NCBI GenBank assembly: GCA_043738425.1
Contig: JAYUGJ010000121.1
Span: forward strand, 43,347-107,346
Direction of reading: 5' to 3'
Origin: PBB1 sp043738425
Lineage (GTDB): Bacteria; Pseudomonadota; Gammaproteobacteria; Burkholderiales; Burkholderiaceae_C
Length of the DNA stretch: 64,000 bases
Below are positions 33,125 to 47,864 of the stretch, in pieces (the stretch's first letter is position 1; each line of letters begins with the position of its first letter). A model generated the notes under the pieces. It was not told the DNA's origin. It worked only from the letters and a program-made list of their open reading frames with translations, and made no database searches. The translations under genes and the position numbers were made by a program.

Positions 33125-34033
33125 TTACTTGGCAGCCGCCGATTTCATGCCGGCGGTCTTGTTGCGCTCGGTCAGTTTGGCGATCAGGCCGTCGATTCCG
33201 TTGGCGGTGATCTCTTGCGCGAAGCTGTTGCGGTAGTTTTCGACCAGCCAGACGCCGAGCACATTGACGTCGTAGATTTTCCAACCGGTGTCGAGCTTTT
33301 CCATCCGGTAGTCGAGTTGCACCGGGTCGCCCTTGCCGCGCACTTCACTGCGCACGATGACTTCATTGCCTTCCGGTGCGGTGCGCGATGGCTTGACCTT
33401 CACCGTCTGGTCTTTTACCTGCGACAACGAACCGGCATAGGTGCGCATCAACAGCGTTTTGAATTCGGCCTCGAGGCGGGCTTGCTGCTCGGGCGTGGCC
33501 TGCCGCCAATAGCGGCCGACGGCCGACGAGGTCATGCGCTGGAAATGCACATGGGGCATCACGCGCTCATTGACCACGGCCATGATTTTTTTGGTGTCAC
33601 CGGCCTGCAGTGATTTGTCGGCCTTGACCGCTGCCAGCATCTCGTCAGACAGCCGGGTGATCAGGTCGTCGGGCGACAGCGCCGCGGTGCTGGCGGTGTC
33701 GATTTTCGGTACGTCGGCTTTGACTGCCTCGGCCTTCGCGGGCTCGGCTTTCACGCCTTCTGCCACGGCGATATCGGCTTTCGCTACTTCTGTTTTCGCG
33801 CCCTCGGCCCTGACCGGATCGCCCTTGACCACGGCTGCCGTGGCAGCAGCGGCTGCGCCCACCGCCACCGCGGTTTTTGCCGCACCAGGCTTGGCCGAGG
33901 CGGTTTTGCCAACACCCGCTTTAGCGGCTGCGTGCTTTGCCGTGGCGGTGCTCGGTGCTTCGGCGTGCGATGCAGTGGCGGCCACAGCGAGCAAACCGGC
34001 GCACACGATGGCAAGGTGATTTGTCTGGGTCAT
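33125..34033 (-). CDS. mlaC: Periplasmic phospholipid-binding protein MlaC, with Ala/Lys-rich insert
   Basis: A 302-residue protein of the maintenance of outer-membrane lipid asymmetry pathway, ferrying phospholipids between MlaA and the MlaFEDB complex. A signal peptide (1-24, ASHAEA) follows AAAGGA and the ATG. The Mla domain runs from about 120 to the end (LITRLSDEMLAAVKADKSLQ, RVMPHVHFQRMTSSAVGRYW). Between them lies a 95-residue stretch of Ala, Lys, Val and Glu in short repeats (VAKADIAVAEGVKAEPAKAE), absent from typical MlaC of about 200 residues. It may be a flexible periplasmic linker. Confidence 0.92.
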   Translation of the reverse strand: MTQTNHLAIVCAGLLAVAATASHAEAPSTATAKHAAAKAGVGKTASAKPGAAKTAVAVGAAAAATAAVVKGDPVRAEGAKTEVAKADIAVAEGVKAEPAKAEAVKADVPKIDTASTAALSPDDLITRLSDEMLAAVKADKSLQAGDTKKIMAVVNERVMPHVHFQRMTSSAVGRYWRQATPEQQARLEAEFKTLLMRTYAGSLSQVKDQTVKVKPSRTAPEGNEVIVRSEVRGKGDPVQLDYRMEKLDTGWKIYDVNVLGVWLVENYRNSFAQEITANGIDGLIAKLTERNKTAGMKSAAAK

Positions 34034-34157
34034 CTCGAAAATTCCTTTGGCAATGACGTGCCTCGCGGCGCGGTCTGGGGACGAACGGTTAGGAGGCTGC
34101 ACTGGCCCGAAAGTTCGACGGCGTTACGTTGCAACCGTGGCCCGGAAGGCCGCGCGA

Positions 34158-34940
34158 TTACCGCAACACCGACGGTGCGACCGACGGCACCACGGGCTCG
34201 GCGGCTTCGGGTACCGGCGGCGGGTTGCCGTCGTACACCAGGCTGCGGCGGCGCTGCAGGTAGCCGTCGCGCACGAAGGTGTACTTGTCGAGCACCACAT
34301 CGTCGAGCAAGCCGGTGGCGTTCATTACATTGGCGCGCACGTTGATCAAGTTCAATGTCGACACACCCAACGCGGCACCCGTGTCGTTGGTCCACGCACC
34401 CGGCGTGGCCGCGATGTCCAACGGCAAGCCGAACGAGTCACGCACGCTCGATGGGCCGAGCAGTGGCCAAACGACATACGGGCCAGCGCCGACGCCCCAC
34501 GCACCCAAGGTTTGGCCGAAGTCTTCGTTGTAGCGATCCATGCGCAGCTCGGTGGCCCAGTCCATCAACCCGCCGACACCCAGGATCGTGTTCGTGGTCA
34601 CCCGCATCGCGCCGCTCAGGCCGTCGCCTACCTTGCCTTGCAGCAAACTGTTGACCGCCGACCAGGCATCTTTGAAGTTGTTGAAAAAGTTGGTCACGCC
34701 GGTGCGCGCCATCGTGGGCATGACGTTGGCGTAACCGGTGGCGACCGGCTTGATCACCGCCTGGTCCAGGCCTTCGTTGAACGCATATACCTTGCGGTTC
34801 CAAGGCTCGATCGGGTCAGCGGCCGACGGTGCCATGCCGGTGGCCGGCGCAGCACAACCCTGTATCGCCACCACCAAGCCGACACCCGCTGCCATGCCCA
34901 ACCGACTTCGCCAACCCACCACCCGGAACTGCAACTTCAT
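34158..34940 (-). CDS. mlaA: Outer-membrane lipoprotein MlaA (VacJ)
   Basis: A 260-residue lipoprotein that removes misplaced phospholipids from the outer leaflet. The lipobox is IQGC (around residue 29). Conserved MlaA blocks are DPIEPWNRKVYAFNEGLDQA, FFNNFKDAWSAVNSLLQGK and TNTILGVGGLMDWATELRM, followed by GQTLGAWGVGAGPYVVWPLL and GPSSVRDSFG, all near-identical to the family pattern. The gene overlaps mlaD by 4 bases, as in many betaproteobacteria, where mlaA lies inside the mla operon. Confidence 0.96.
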   Translation of the reverse strand: MKLQFRVVGWRSRLGMAAGVGLVVAIQGCAAPATGMAPSAADPIEPWNRKVYAFNEGLDQAVIKPVATGYANVMPTMARTGVTNFFNNFKDAWSAVNSLLQGKVGDGLSGAMRVTTNTILGVGGLMDWATELRMDRYNEDFGQTLGAWGVGAGPYVVWPLLGPSSVRDSFGLPLDIAATPGAWTNDTGAALGVSTLNLINVRANVMNATGLLDDVVLDKYTFVRDGYLQRRRSLVYDGNPPPVPEAAEPVVPSVAPSVLR

Positions 34941-35437
34941 TTTTTTGCTCCTGCCGCGGCACCGGCCGCCGGCGCCCCTTCGGACGCCTTGTTGAATAAA
35001 AACTGACTGATCAAATTTTCCAGCACCACCGCCGATTGGGTCGAGGTAATGACGTCACCGGCTGCCAGATTTTTCTCGTTACCGCCGGGTTCGATACCGA
35101 TGTATTGCTCACCCAACAGTCCGGCCGTCAAAATTTTGGCCGAGCTGTCTTTCGGAAACAGAAAACCCTGCTGCAGCTGCAGCGTGACGTCGGCCTGGAA
35201 TGTTTTGTCGTTGAAGGCGATGGCGTCGACCCTGCCAACCACCACGCCTGCACTTTTGACCGCTGCACGCGGCTTCAGGCCGCCGATGTTGTCGAAGCGC
35301 GCGACCACGCCGTAGGTGGTGTCGAAATTCAGGGTCAGCAAGTTGCCCGCCTTCAGCGCTAAAAACAGCAGCGCGGCCGCACCGACCATGACGAACAAAC
35401 CGACCCACACATCGTGACGAGATTGCTGCATGGTCAT
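34937..35437 (-). CDS. mlaD: MCE-domain protein MlaD
   Basis: A 166-residue inner-membrane-anchored MCE protein forming the periplasmic hexamer of the Mla transporter. One membrane helix near the N-terminus (LFVMVGAAALLFLALKAG) precedes the MCE domain: GVVARFDNIGGLKPRAAVKS, AGVVVGRVDAIAFNDK and GEQYIGIEPGGNEKNLAAGD. The tail is Ala/Gly-rich (GAPAAGAAAGAKK). Length and order are standard. It lies between mlaE (40 bases upstream) and mlaA. Confidence 0.96.
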   Translation of the reverse strand: MTMQQSRHDVWVGLFVMVGAAALLFLALKAGNLLTLNFDTTYGVVARFDNIGGLKPRAAVKSAGVVVGRVDAIAFNDKTFQADVTLQLQQGFLFPKDSSAKILTAGLLGEQYIGIEPGGNEKNLAAGDVITSTQSAVVLENLISQFLFNKASEGAPAAGAAAGAKK

Positions 35438-35477
35438 TCCCCTGGCGTGTTGAGAGCGGCGTCGCGGTGCGCACGCA

Positions 35478-36260
35478 TCAGATTGAAAACATCATGGCGG
35501 TGAGTACGAAGTCGAGTGCCAGCACCGACAACGACGACACCACCACCGTGCGGGTGGTGGCCTGCGACACGCCTTCAGGCGTCGGCTTGCAGTTGTACCC
35601 CTGCCACAAAGCGATGAACGTCACGGTGACGCCGAAGACGAAACTTTTGATCGCGCCGTTGCCCACGTCCGACCACCAGTTGACGCCGCCTTGCATTTGC
35701 GACCAGAACGCACCCGCGTCGATGCCCAGCAACAACACCGCCACCAGCCAGCCGCCGAACACCCCGACCGCGCTGAACACCGCGGCAAGCAACGGCATCG
35801 AAATGACACCGGCCAAAAACCGCGGTGCCAGCACGCGCTGCACCGGGTCGACCGCCATCATTTCCATCGCGGTGAGTTGCTCGCCGGCTTTCATCAAACC
35901 GATCTCGGCCGTCAACGAGGTGCCGGCGCGCCCGGCGAACAACAACGCGGTGGTCACCGGGCCGAGTTCACGCACTAGCGACAACGCGACCAACAGGCCC
36001 ACCGCTTCGGCCGCACCGTAGCGCTGCAAGGTGTAGTAGCCCTGCAGCGCCAGCACGAAGCCGACGAACAGGCCCGACACCGTGATGATCGACATCGACC
36101 GGTTGCCGACGAAAAAAGTTTGCTCGATGACCAATGAAAAGCGCTTCAGCCCGGCCGGGATCAACACCAGCAAGCGGCCGAACAACCGTGCCGACGCACC
36201 AAAGCTGGCCAGCTGTCCCAAGGTGGCCCGCCCCACCGCGGCGGGGTGGAACCAGTTCAT
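35478..36260 (-). CDS. mlaE: Phospholipid ABC transporter permease MlaE
   Basis: A 260-residue inner-membrane permease of the Mla complex, with about five membrane helices. Family blocks: FFVGNRSMSIITVSGLFVGF, ALSLVRELGPVTTALLFAGR, AGTSLTAEIGLMKAGEQLTA and MEMMAVDPVQRVLAPRFLAG. Its start overlaps the mlaF stop by 4 bases. The EQLTAMEMMAVDP coupling segment, which docks onto the ATPase, is intact. Confidence 0.97.
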   Translation of the reverse strand: MNWFHPAAVGRATLGQLASFGASARLFGRLLVLIPAGLKRFSLVIEQTFFVGNRSMSIITVSGLFVGFVLALQGYYTLQRYGAAEAVGLLVALSLVRELGPVTTALLFAGRAGTSLTAEIGLMKAGEQLTAMEMMAVDPVQRVLAPRFLAGVISMPLLAAVFSAVGVFGGWLVAVLLLGIDAGAFWSQMQGGVNWWSDVGNGAIKSFVFGVTVTFIALWQGYNCKPTPEGVSQATTRTVVVSSLSVLALDFVLTAMMFSI

Positions 36261-37117
36261 GGCTTGCTCACCACGCCGTAATCCTCGGCCACCGACACGC
36301 CCGGGTAATGGAAGCGCACCGGGCCGTCGGGCGACGCGGTGAAAAACTGGCGCACCAGCGGGTCGGTGCTGGCGCGGATTTGCGCCGGGGTGCCTTGCGC
36401 CGCCACGCGGCCGTTGGCCATAAAGATGACATGGTGCGCAATCGCGAAGGTTTCTTCCACGTCGTGCGACACCACGAGGCTGGTCACGCCCAGCGCCTGG
36501 CTCAAGTCACGGATCAGGCGCGATGCGCTGCCGAGCGAGATCGGGTCGAGGCCGGCAAACGGCTCGTCGTACATGATCAAGTCGGGGTCGAGCGCAATCG
36601 CGCGTGCCAGCGCGACCCGCCGCGCCATGCCGCCCGACACCTCCGACGGCATCAAGTCGCGCGCCCCGCGCAGGCCCACCGCGTCGAGCTTCATCAGCAC
36701 CACGTCGCGGATCATCGCGGCGCTCAAGTTGGTGTGTTCACGCAGCGGAAACGCCACGTTCTCGAACACCGTCAAATCAGTGAACAGCGCGCCGAACTGA
36801 AACAACATGCCCATGCGGCGGCGCATTTTGTAGAGCCCGTCGTGGTCCAGCGTGGCGAGGTCGGTACCGTCGAACAAAACCTGCCCGCCCATCGGGTCGA
36901 GCTGCCGACCGATCAAGCGCAACAGCGTGGTTTTGCCGCCGCCCGACGTGCCCATCAACCCGATGACCTTGCCGCGCGGCAACTCGACGTTGATGTCGCT
37001 CAGGATCACCTTGTCGCCGTAACCACAGCTCACGCCGCGCATCGACACCAGCGCTGGGGCGGCGTTGGCGGCTGCGGCGGGCGGTGCAGAAATGGAGGTG
37101 TCGGGCGCGGTGGTCAT
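36257..37117 (-). CDS. mlaF: Phospholipid ABC transporter ATP-binding protein MlaF
   Basis: A 286-residue ATPase driving the Mla transporter. It has Walker A LMGTSGGGKTTLLRLIGRQL, signature SEVSGGMARRVALARAIALD, Walker B DLIMYDEPFAGLDPIS and switch His in LVVSHDVEETFAIAHH. The start at 37117 (MTTAPDTSISAPPAAAANAA) has no strong ribosome site and 37150 is possible. The C-terminal extension FFTASPDGPVRFHYPG is usual and contacts the neighbouring ATPase. First gene of mlaFEDACB; gltD lies upstream beyond a hairpin. Confidence 0.96.
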   Translation of the reverse strand: MTTAPDTSISAPPAAAANAAPALVSMRGVSCGYGDKVILSDINVELPRGKVIGLMGTSGGGKTTLLRLIGRQLDPMGGQVLFDGTDLATLDHDGLYKMRRRMGMLFQFGALFTDLTVFENVAFPLREHTNLSAAMIRDVVLMKLDAVGLRGARDLMPSEVSGGMARRVALARAIALDPDLIMYDEPFAGLDPISLGSASRLIRDLSQALGVTSLVVSHDVEETFAIAHHVIFMANGRVAAQGTPAQIRASTDPLVRQFFTASPDGPVRFHYPGVSVAEDYGVVSKP

Positions 37118-37191
37118 AAGGCAGCAGGCCGCCAGCGCACGGGTGCGCATGACGGCCGCGGATCATAGGCGATGCACCCCGCAGGTCGAGC

Positions 37192-37223
37192 CACGCACTG
37201 GCAGGCCCACCTGCCAGTGCGTG
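37192..37223 (-). terminator. Perfect 14-base-pair hairpin after gltD
   Basis: CACGCACTGGCAGG and CCTGCCAGTGCGTG flank a four-base loop, 14 bases downstream of the gltD stop and about 75 bases before mlaF. There is no U-run on the minus strand, so it may be a Rho-assisted terminator, a pause or an RNA processing/stability element rather than a classical terminator. Confidence 0.55.
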
Positions 37224-37237
37224 CGCGCGGTTTCGGG

Positions 37238-38728
<1,491 letters not shown>

Positions 38729-38790
38729 GACGATTTACTTCCTGATGGCTGAATAACGGGTTGATGCGGACGCTGCGGCTTTTGACGCGC

Positions 38791-43695
<4,905 letters not shown>

Positions 43696-43765
43696 GGCGA
43701 GCTCCGGGTAAAAAGCAACCGCCGGAGCCTAAAGCACCGAGGGTTTCGCCTCAAGACTTTTTAAG

Positions 43766-43786
43766 TGGGGTCAGACACTTTTACAG
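43766..43786. repeat. RAYT-associated repeat motif (GGGGTCAGACAC)
   Basis: AGTGGGGTCAGACACTTTTA lies between gltB and the RAYT gene. It shares the GGGGTCAG core with copies at 28296 and 32782, and the site sits about 150 bases past the RAYT stop, a typical place for flanking repeats of this transposase family. Confidence 0.5.
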
Positions 43787-43937
43787 CCACCGCGGCCCAG
43801 TGCGCTATTTAAATGGGGCCATACCAAAGCGCCGGCCTCCCCAAAATCGGGCGTGAACCCCGTGCCGTGGAGGCAGTAGCCGTGCGCAGTTGGCACCGCC
43901 GCCGCCCATTGGCACCCATTCGCACCGCGCGGTGCGG

Positions 43938-44699
43938 CTAGCGCACCAGCGCAGGTCGCCCACGCCGCGCCGGTGCGGGTCGGCGACCAGACCGCGCACC
44001 GATATCGGCCATGAATGCGGCCGATCCCAGCGCCCAACCCTTGCCCACCGTAGCCTCGATTTTTTGAATTTCCGCCGCGGTGAGGGGACATTCCAGTCGC
44101 CGCCGATAGGCCGCCTCGCGCTCGAACGGCGTGTTGCCCAGCGCCCAATAGGCTGAGCCGGTCGGCATCGGTGCCAGCCAGCCGTCGCCTGCGACCGGCT
44201 CGCTGCCGCTGTGGTCACCGCTGCCACTGCTGGTTCGGGTGCCGGTTGCGTTGCGCAGCCCCGCGTGGTGGCGCGCACTCGACCATGGGTGGTCGGTGGC
44301 GGCGACGTGCAGCCCGGCGCGCACCGGCGCTTGCTCCAGGTACACCACGCAGTCCATGAGGTGCGTGACTGCCTCGACCGGAGCGGCCGTGAACCGGCCT
44401 TGCCACAGCGCGCCCGATCGGCCGTGCTTGCGATTGAACGGCCCCACGTACTGCCGCGCCAGCGCCTGCATCAGCGGCCCCAGCGCGTCGGCCTGCTCGG
44501 GCAGCACCACCAACTGCACCTGCTGATCGAGCAACGCATACGCCACCACCGCCACCCGCTGCGCCGCGCTGCAAGTGCGCAGCGCAGCCATGAAAGCGCG
44601 CCGGTCGGCCGCATCGGCAAACGCCGACCCGCCCGACACCACCTGCTGCGACAGGTAATGCGCCACTCCAGGCACCACCAACCGCTTAAGCCGCGCCAT
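43938..44699 (-). CDS. REP-associated tyrosine transposase (RAYT)-like protein with altered HUH motif
   Basis: A 253-residue protein of the TnpA_REP/Y1 transposase group: MARLKRLVVPGVAHYLSQQV at the N-terminus, then DRRAFMAALRTCSAAQRV, the tyrosine region LARQYVGPFNRKHGRSGALW and the late FEREAAYRRRLECPLT. The expected HxH metal ligands (as in LMPNHVHL) are replaced by Q60-V-Q62 (LLDQQVQLVVLPEQ), while the nucleophile Tyr84 is kept. Metal binding and single-strand cutting are therefore doubtful; it may be a domesticated or decayed copy. Start at 44699 by similarity. It has GC content like its neighbours. Confidence 0.88.
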   Translation of the reverse strand: MARLKRLVVPGVAHYLSQQVVSGGSAFADAADRRAFMAALRTCSAAQRVAVVAYALLDQQVQLVVLPEQADALGPLMQALARQYVGPFNRKHGRSGALWQGRFTAAPVEAVTHLMDCVVYLEQAPVRAGLHVAATDHPWSSARHHAGLRNATGTRTSSGSGDHSGSEPVAGDGWLAPMPTGSAYWALGNTPFEREAAYRRRLECPLTAAEIQKIEATVGKGWALGSAAFMADIGARSGRRPAPARRGRPALVR

Positions 44700-44919
44700 G
44701 CCATGCCGATAAGCCGACGATGCAGCGCTGCAATTCAATTTCAACGGTGACTTCAACGTCAACCACGGCCGACCTGGGTTTGCGCGTGGGCCCCGGCCTG
44801 CGCGCCGCCGGCGGCATGCACCTCGACGCCCGCGTGGCGCAGCGCGACGTGTGCACCGTCCGCGCACCGACCAGCCCGGGCTGCTGGTTCAACCGCATCT
44901 GACCTGAGTAGTAACTGCC

Positions 44920-45465
44920 ATGCATCTGCACACCCACTGGTTGTCATCCGATTTTTCACCGTTTCGAGCGCCGTCGCGGCGCAACGGCAGCCGCATCAGC
45001 GACGGCTTCACTTTGATCGAAGTGATGATCGCGGTGGCCATCATCGGCATCTTGGCGGCGGTGGCGCTGCCGAGCTACAGCGATTACGTATTGCGCGGCA
45101 AACTGGTCGACGCGCCGACGCTGCTGGCCGCCGGCCGCGACGACATGGAGCGGTTCTACCAAGACAACCGCACCTACGCGAACCTGAGCCCCAGCCCCGG
45201 CTTTGGCGCCTCCGTCGAAGCACCGCCCTGCGCCACCACCGCCGCCACCCGCCAGGGCGACTTCACGCTGACCTGCACCGTCGGCGGCATTCCCTTCGGC
45301 AGCACCTACACCCTGACCGCCACCGGCTCGAACACCACCGCCAGCTTTGCCTACACGGTCAATCAGTTCAATGCCCGCACCACCACCATCAGCAGCGGGC
45401 CAGCGGGTTGGGCCACACCGAGCCCCAACACCTGCTGGCTGCTGAAAAAAGGCCAGCCGTGTTGA
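44920..45465 (+). CDS. Type IV pilin, PilE-like (first copy)
   Basis: A 181-residue prepilin with a long leader of 29 residues ending in G, cleaved before FTLIEVMIAVAIIGILAAVA, with Glu5 present. The globular part has YVLRGKLVDAPTLLAAGRDD, MERFYQDNRTYANL and a C-terminal disulfide loop ending NTCWLLKKGQPC. It closely resembles the second pilin at 46672-47211 (TYTLTATGSNTTA, FAY.V.QF). It opens a plus-strand pilin cluster; the PilD/PilBC genes that process and assemble it are not in the window. An alternative later start is not available before the leader Gly. Confidence 0.93.
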   Translation: MHLHTHWLSSDFSPFRAPSRRNGSRISDGFTLIEVMIAVAIIGILAAVALPSYSDYVLRGKLVDAPTLLAAGRDDMERFYQDNRTYANLSPSPGFGASVEAPPCATTAATRQGDFTLTCTVGGIPFGSTYTLTATGSNTTASFAYTVNQFNARTTTISSGPAGWATPSPNTCWLLKKGQPC

Positions 45466-45724
45466 GCTGCATCGGGTGCGCGCAAGCCATGCAGCCGTGG
45501 GTTGCAGTGCGCTGGCAGCGGCCCGCCCGGGCCTGGGCCGCGGGCTGCACGTACGGCAATTCGAGAACTATGCACGCCGCGCGCACCGCCGGTCGCGGCA
45601 GTTGAACCGCCCGCCGGATGCCCATGGTGCGTTGCGCAGCGGCGCGGCTAGCCTGCGCGGCATGGTCGAAAACCGCAGGTGTTTTTGACACCCTCCAGCT
45701 CGATCACCACGCCCAACCCACTGC

Positions 45725-46507
45725 TTGTTCATGAATGCCCCCACCATATCCGCCGACGCTGCTGTATTCACCGTCATGTCTACCGCCGCCGACACCGAGC
45801 CCAATGACCGCGCCCAGCGCGCCTTGGTCGATGCCAAGCGCGCGCGGTTGGTGGCCAGCGTGGCGGTGGCGGTGTCGCTGAACCTGGCCGCTATCGGCGT
45901 GCTGGCCGGGGTCGTATCCGATTGGCAATCGTCTCCACGCAAAGCGCCAGCACACCCGCGTGTCACCGTCGTGCGGGCACTGGCCGCGCCCACGGCGAGC
46001 ACTGCGGCGCGGTCGATTCCGGTGTCATCACCGCCGCTGCCATTTCCCCCACCGGCTGACGCGACGCCCGCACCAGCGGTGCCGCCAGCCGAAGCCGTGC
46101 CAGCGCCGATGGCCGCGGGCGAAAGCGATGCGAGTCAACCGAACACCCAGCAAGGCGCCGCGAAGCAAACCGCCGACACCGACACGCTCGGTGCCGCCGA
46201 CCACGCGGTGCGCTTTTACCGAACCGCCGAGGTCGACCACCCGGCCGAGCCCGAAGGCGACTCGGACTGGAACCTCGACACCGCCGCGCTCGACTCGGCC
46301 GGCCTGCACCGCCTGGTGTTCGAAGTGCAAGTCAGCCGCGACGGCGACATCATCGACTGCACGATTGTTGAACCGCAGCCGTTGGCGCGCGACATCAAAC
46401 TGCGGCTGGAAACCCGCATGCGCACCGGCAAGCTCAAGCCCGCCATGCGCCAAGGCGTAGCAGTAGCCAGCACGCGAAAAATTGAGCTGTCGGTGGAGGG
46501 GCCGTGA
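45725..46507 (+). CDS. TonB-like membrane protein with Pro-rich linker
   Basis: A 260-residue protein of TonB/TolA layout: a cytoplasmic N-terminus, one membrane helix at about residues 43-66 (LVASVAVAVSLNLAAIGVLA), a Pro/Ala-rich periplasmic linker (VSSPPLPFPPPADATPAPAV) and a C-terminal TonB-like domain (LVFEVQVSRDGDIIDCTIVE then LETRMRTGKLKPAMRQG). I infer the last from the beta-beta pattern, not a database match. No ExbB/ExbD is nearby. It sits between two pilin genes, 259 bases after the first. No good ribosome site decides between 45725, 45731 and 45776. Confidence 0.7.
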   Translation: MFMNAPTISADAAVFTVMSTAADTEPNDRAQRALVDAKRARLVASVAVAVSLNLAAIGVLAGVVSDWQSSPRKAPAHPRVTVVRALAAPTASTAARSIPVSSPPLPFPPPADATPAPAVPPAEAVPAPMAAGESDASQPNTQQGAAKQTADTDTLGAADHAVRFYRTAEVDHPAEPEGDSDWNLDTAALDSAGLHRLVFEVQVSRDGDIIDCTIVEPQPLARDIKLRLETRMRTGKLKPAMRQGVAVASTRKIELSVEGP

Positions 46508-46671
46508 ATTTACCACACCTCGACATCGCGGGCACCACACGCCGCACCGCCCATCAGCCACAGCGCGCCGCCCATCGAACGCCGGCCGAAAAGCGTGCAG
46601 TTTTCCTGGTGTCTACACACCTGACCCTCGAAACTCATTTCAAACCACACCAGCAATCGGCAGCGAACCCC

Positions 46672-47211
46672 ATGTACCCACACCCCCATTTGTCGCCACC
46701 GCAGCCATCGCCCACGCAGCGCCAAACGCGTGGCTTCACGCTGATCGAAGTCATGATCACCGTCGCCATCATCGGCATCCTGGCGGCGATCGCGCTGCCG
46801 AGCTACACCGAATACATACGGCGCGGTCGGCTGGTTGATGCCACCAATTTGTTGGCAGGTGGGCGCGCCAACATGGAGCGGTACTTCCAAGACAACCGCA
46901 CCTACGCAAGCGTCGTTGTCGGCGCCACCACCATCAACCCGCCGTGCAACGCAGCGATACCGGTTGCCCAGCGAACGCAGGGCGACTTCGTTCTCAGCTG
47001 CGCACCGGTCGTGGTCACCGACCCTGCCGCACCAACGGCCACCACCTACACGCTCACCGCAACCGGCTCGAACACTACCGCCGCGTTCGCATACCGCGTC
47101 GACCAGTTCGACCAGCGCAGCACCAAGCTGACCAGCCCACCGGCCGGTTACGTCGAGCCGATTGCGAGCCTGAACACCTGCTGGATTTTGAAAAAGGGGC
47201 AAGTGTGTTGA
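46672..47211 (+). CDS. Type IV pilin, PilE-like (second copy)
   Basis: A 179-residue prepilin. The start at 46672 gives a 21-residue leader (MYPHPHLSPPQPSPTQRQTR then G) before FTLIEVMITVAIIGILAAIA. The GTG at 46504, directly overlapping the previous stop, would give an implausibly long leader. The body closely parallels the first copy: YIRRGRLVDATNLLAGGRAN, MERYFQDNRTYASV, QGDFVLSCAPVV, TYTLTATGSNTTA and a disulfide loop NTCWILKKGQVC. The pair looks like a tandem duplication. Its stop overlaps the next gene's start. Confidence 0.93.
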   Translation: MYPHPHLSPPQPSPTQRQTRGFTLIEVMITVAIIGILAAIALPSYTEYIRRGRLVDATNLLAGGRANMERYFQDNRTYASVVVGATTINPPCNAAIPVAQRTQGDFVLSCAPVVVTDPAAPTATTYTLTATGSNTTAAFAYRVDQFDQRSTKLTSPPAGYVEPIASLNTCWILKKGQVC

Positions 47212-47864
47212 GTCGACCGCATCGCCCTGCGACGACGACTGTGACGGCGACTGCCCCAGCGTTGGCGCAGCGTGGCTTCACGTTGCTCGAACTGATGATC
47301 ACGGTGACGCTGATCGGCCTGCTGGTCGCCCTCGGCCTGCCGTCGTTCACCGCCTGGATCCGCAACTCGCAGGTGCGCACCGTGGCCGACGCATTGCAAA
47401 CCGGCATTCGCACCGCGCAAGCCGAAGCCGTGCGCCGCAACCGGCCGGTGGTGTTGTCGTTCACCAATGCCACGCCGAACCCCTCCACCGCAGTCACTGC
47501 GGTTGCAGGCGGCACCCGGTGGGCATTGCAAACGCTGCCACGGGTCGGTGAAACAGGAGCTTCGGCATTGACGCTGGAGGAACGCTACGTAGGCAGCGGC
47601 AAACTGACCGACGTGGCAGCAGGTGTCGCGATCGCCAGCACCGTTCCCGACAACACCGTCAAGGCAATTTGTTTCAACTCCAGCGGCCGCATGATGACCA
47701 ACGCAGCTGCCGAATGCGTTGCGGCCGCCACCACCTTTGCCATCAGCCAAACCAGCGCAGATCGAAATCTGAATGTGCTCGTCGCCCTCGGCGGCCAGAT
47801 GCGCATGTGCGACCCCCTGCGCCCGGCCTTGTCTGCAAGTTCACCTGACGGATGCCCTCCATGA
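47205..47864 (+). CDS. fimT: GspH/FimT family minor pseudopilin
   Basis: A 219-residue minor pilin or pseudopilin. The GTG at 47205 or the TTG at 47208 overlap the previous stop and follow AAAAAGGGG, a strong ribosome site provided by the end of the upstream gene. The prepilin motif is RGFTLLELMITVTLIGLLVALG, then LPSFTAWIRNSQVRTVADAL and TAQAEAVRRNRPVVLSF, the standard GspH/FimT region. It probably helps prime pilus assembly with PilV, PilW and PilX. The C-terminal Cys-containing segment (MCDPLRPALSAS) is variable. Confidence 0.92.
   Translation: MLSRPHRPATTTVTATAPALAQRGFTLLELMITVTLIGLLVALGLPSFTAWIRNSQVRTVADALQTGIRTAQAEAVRRNRPVVLSFTNATPNPSTAVTAVAGGTRWALQTLPRVGETGASALTLEERYVGSGKLTDVAAGVAIASTVPDNTVKAICFNSSGRMMTNAAAECVAAATTFAISQTSADRNLNVLVALGGQMRMCDPLRPALSASSPDGCPP

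Noticed and set aside
44686..44937. 83-codon minus-strand ORF upstream of the RAYT gene
   Set aside because: Arg/Pro-rich, no ribosome site, no motif, and overlaps the start of the first pilin gene on the opposite strand.
46504..46671. GTG at 46504 as start of the second pilin
   Set aside because: It would give a 77-residue leader before the processing site; the ATG at 46672 gives a normal prepilin leader.
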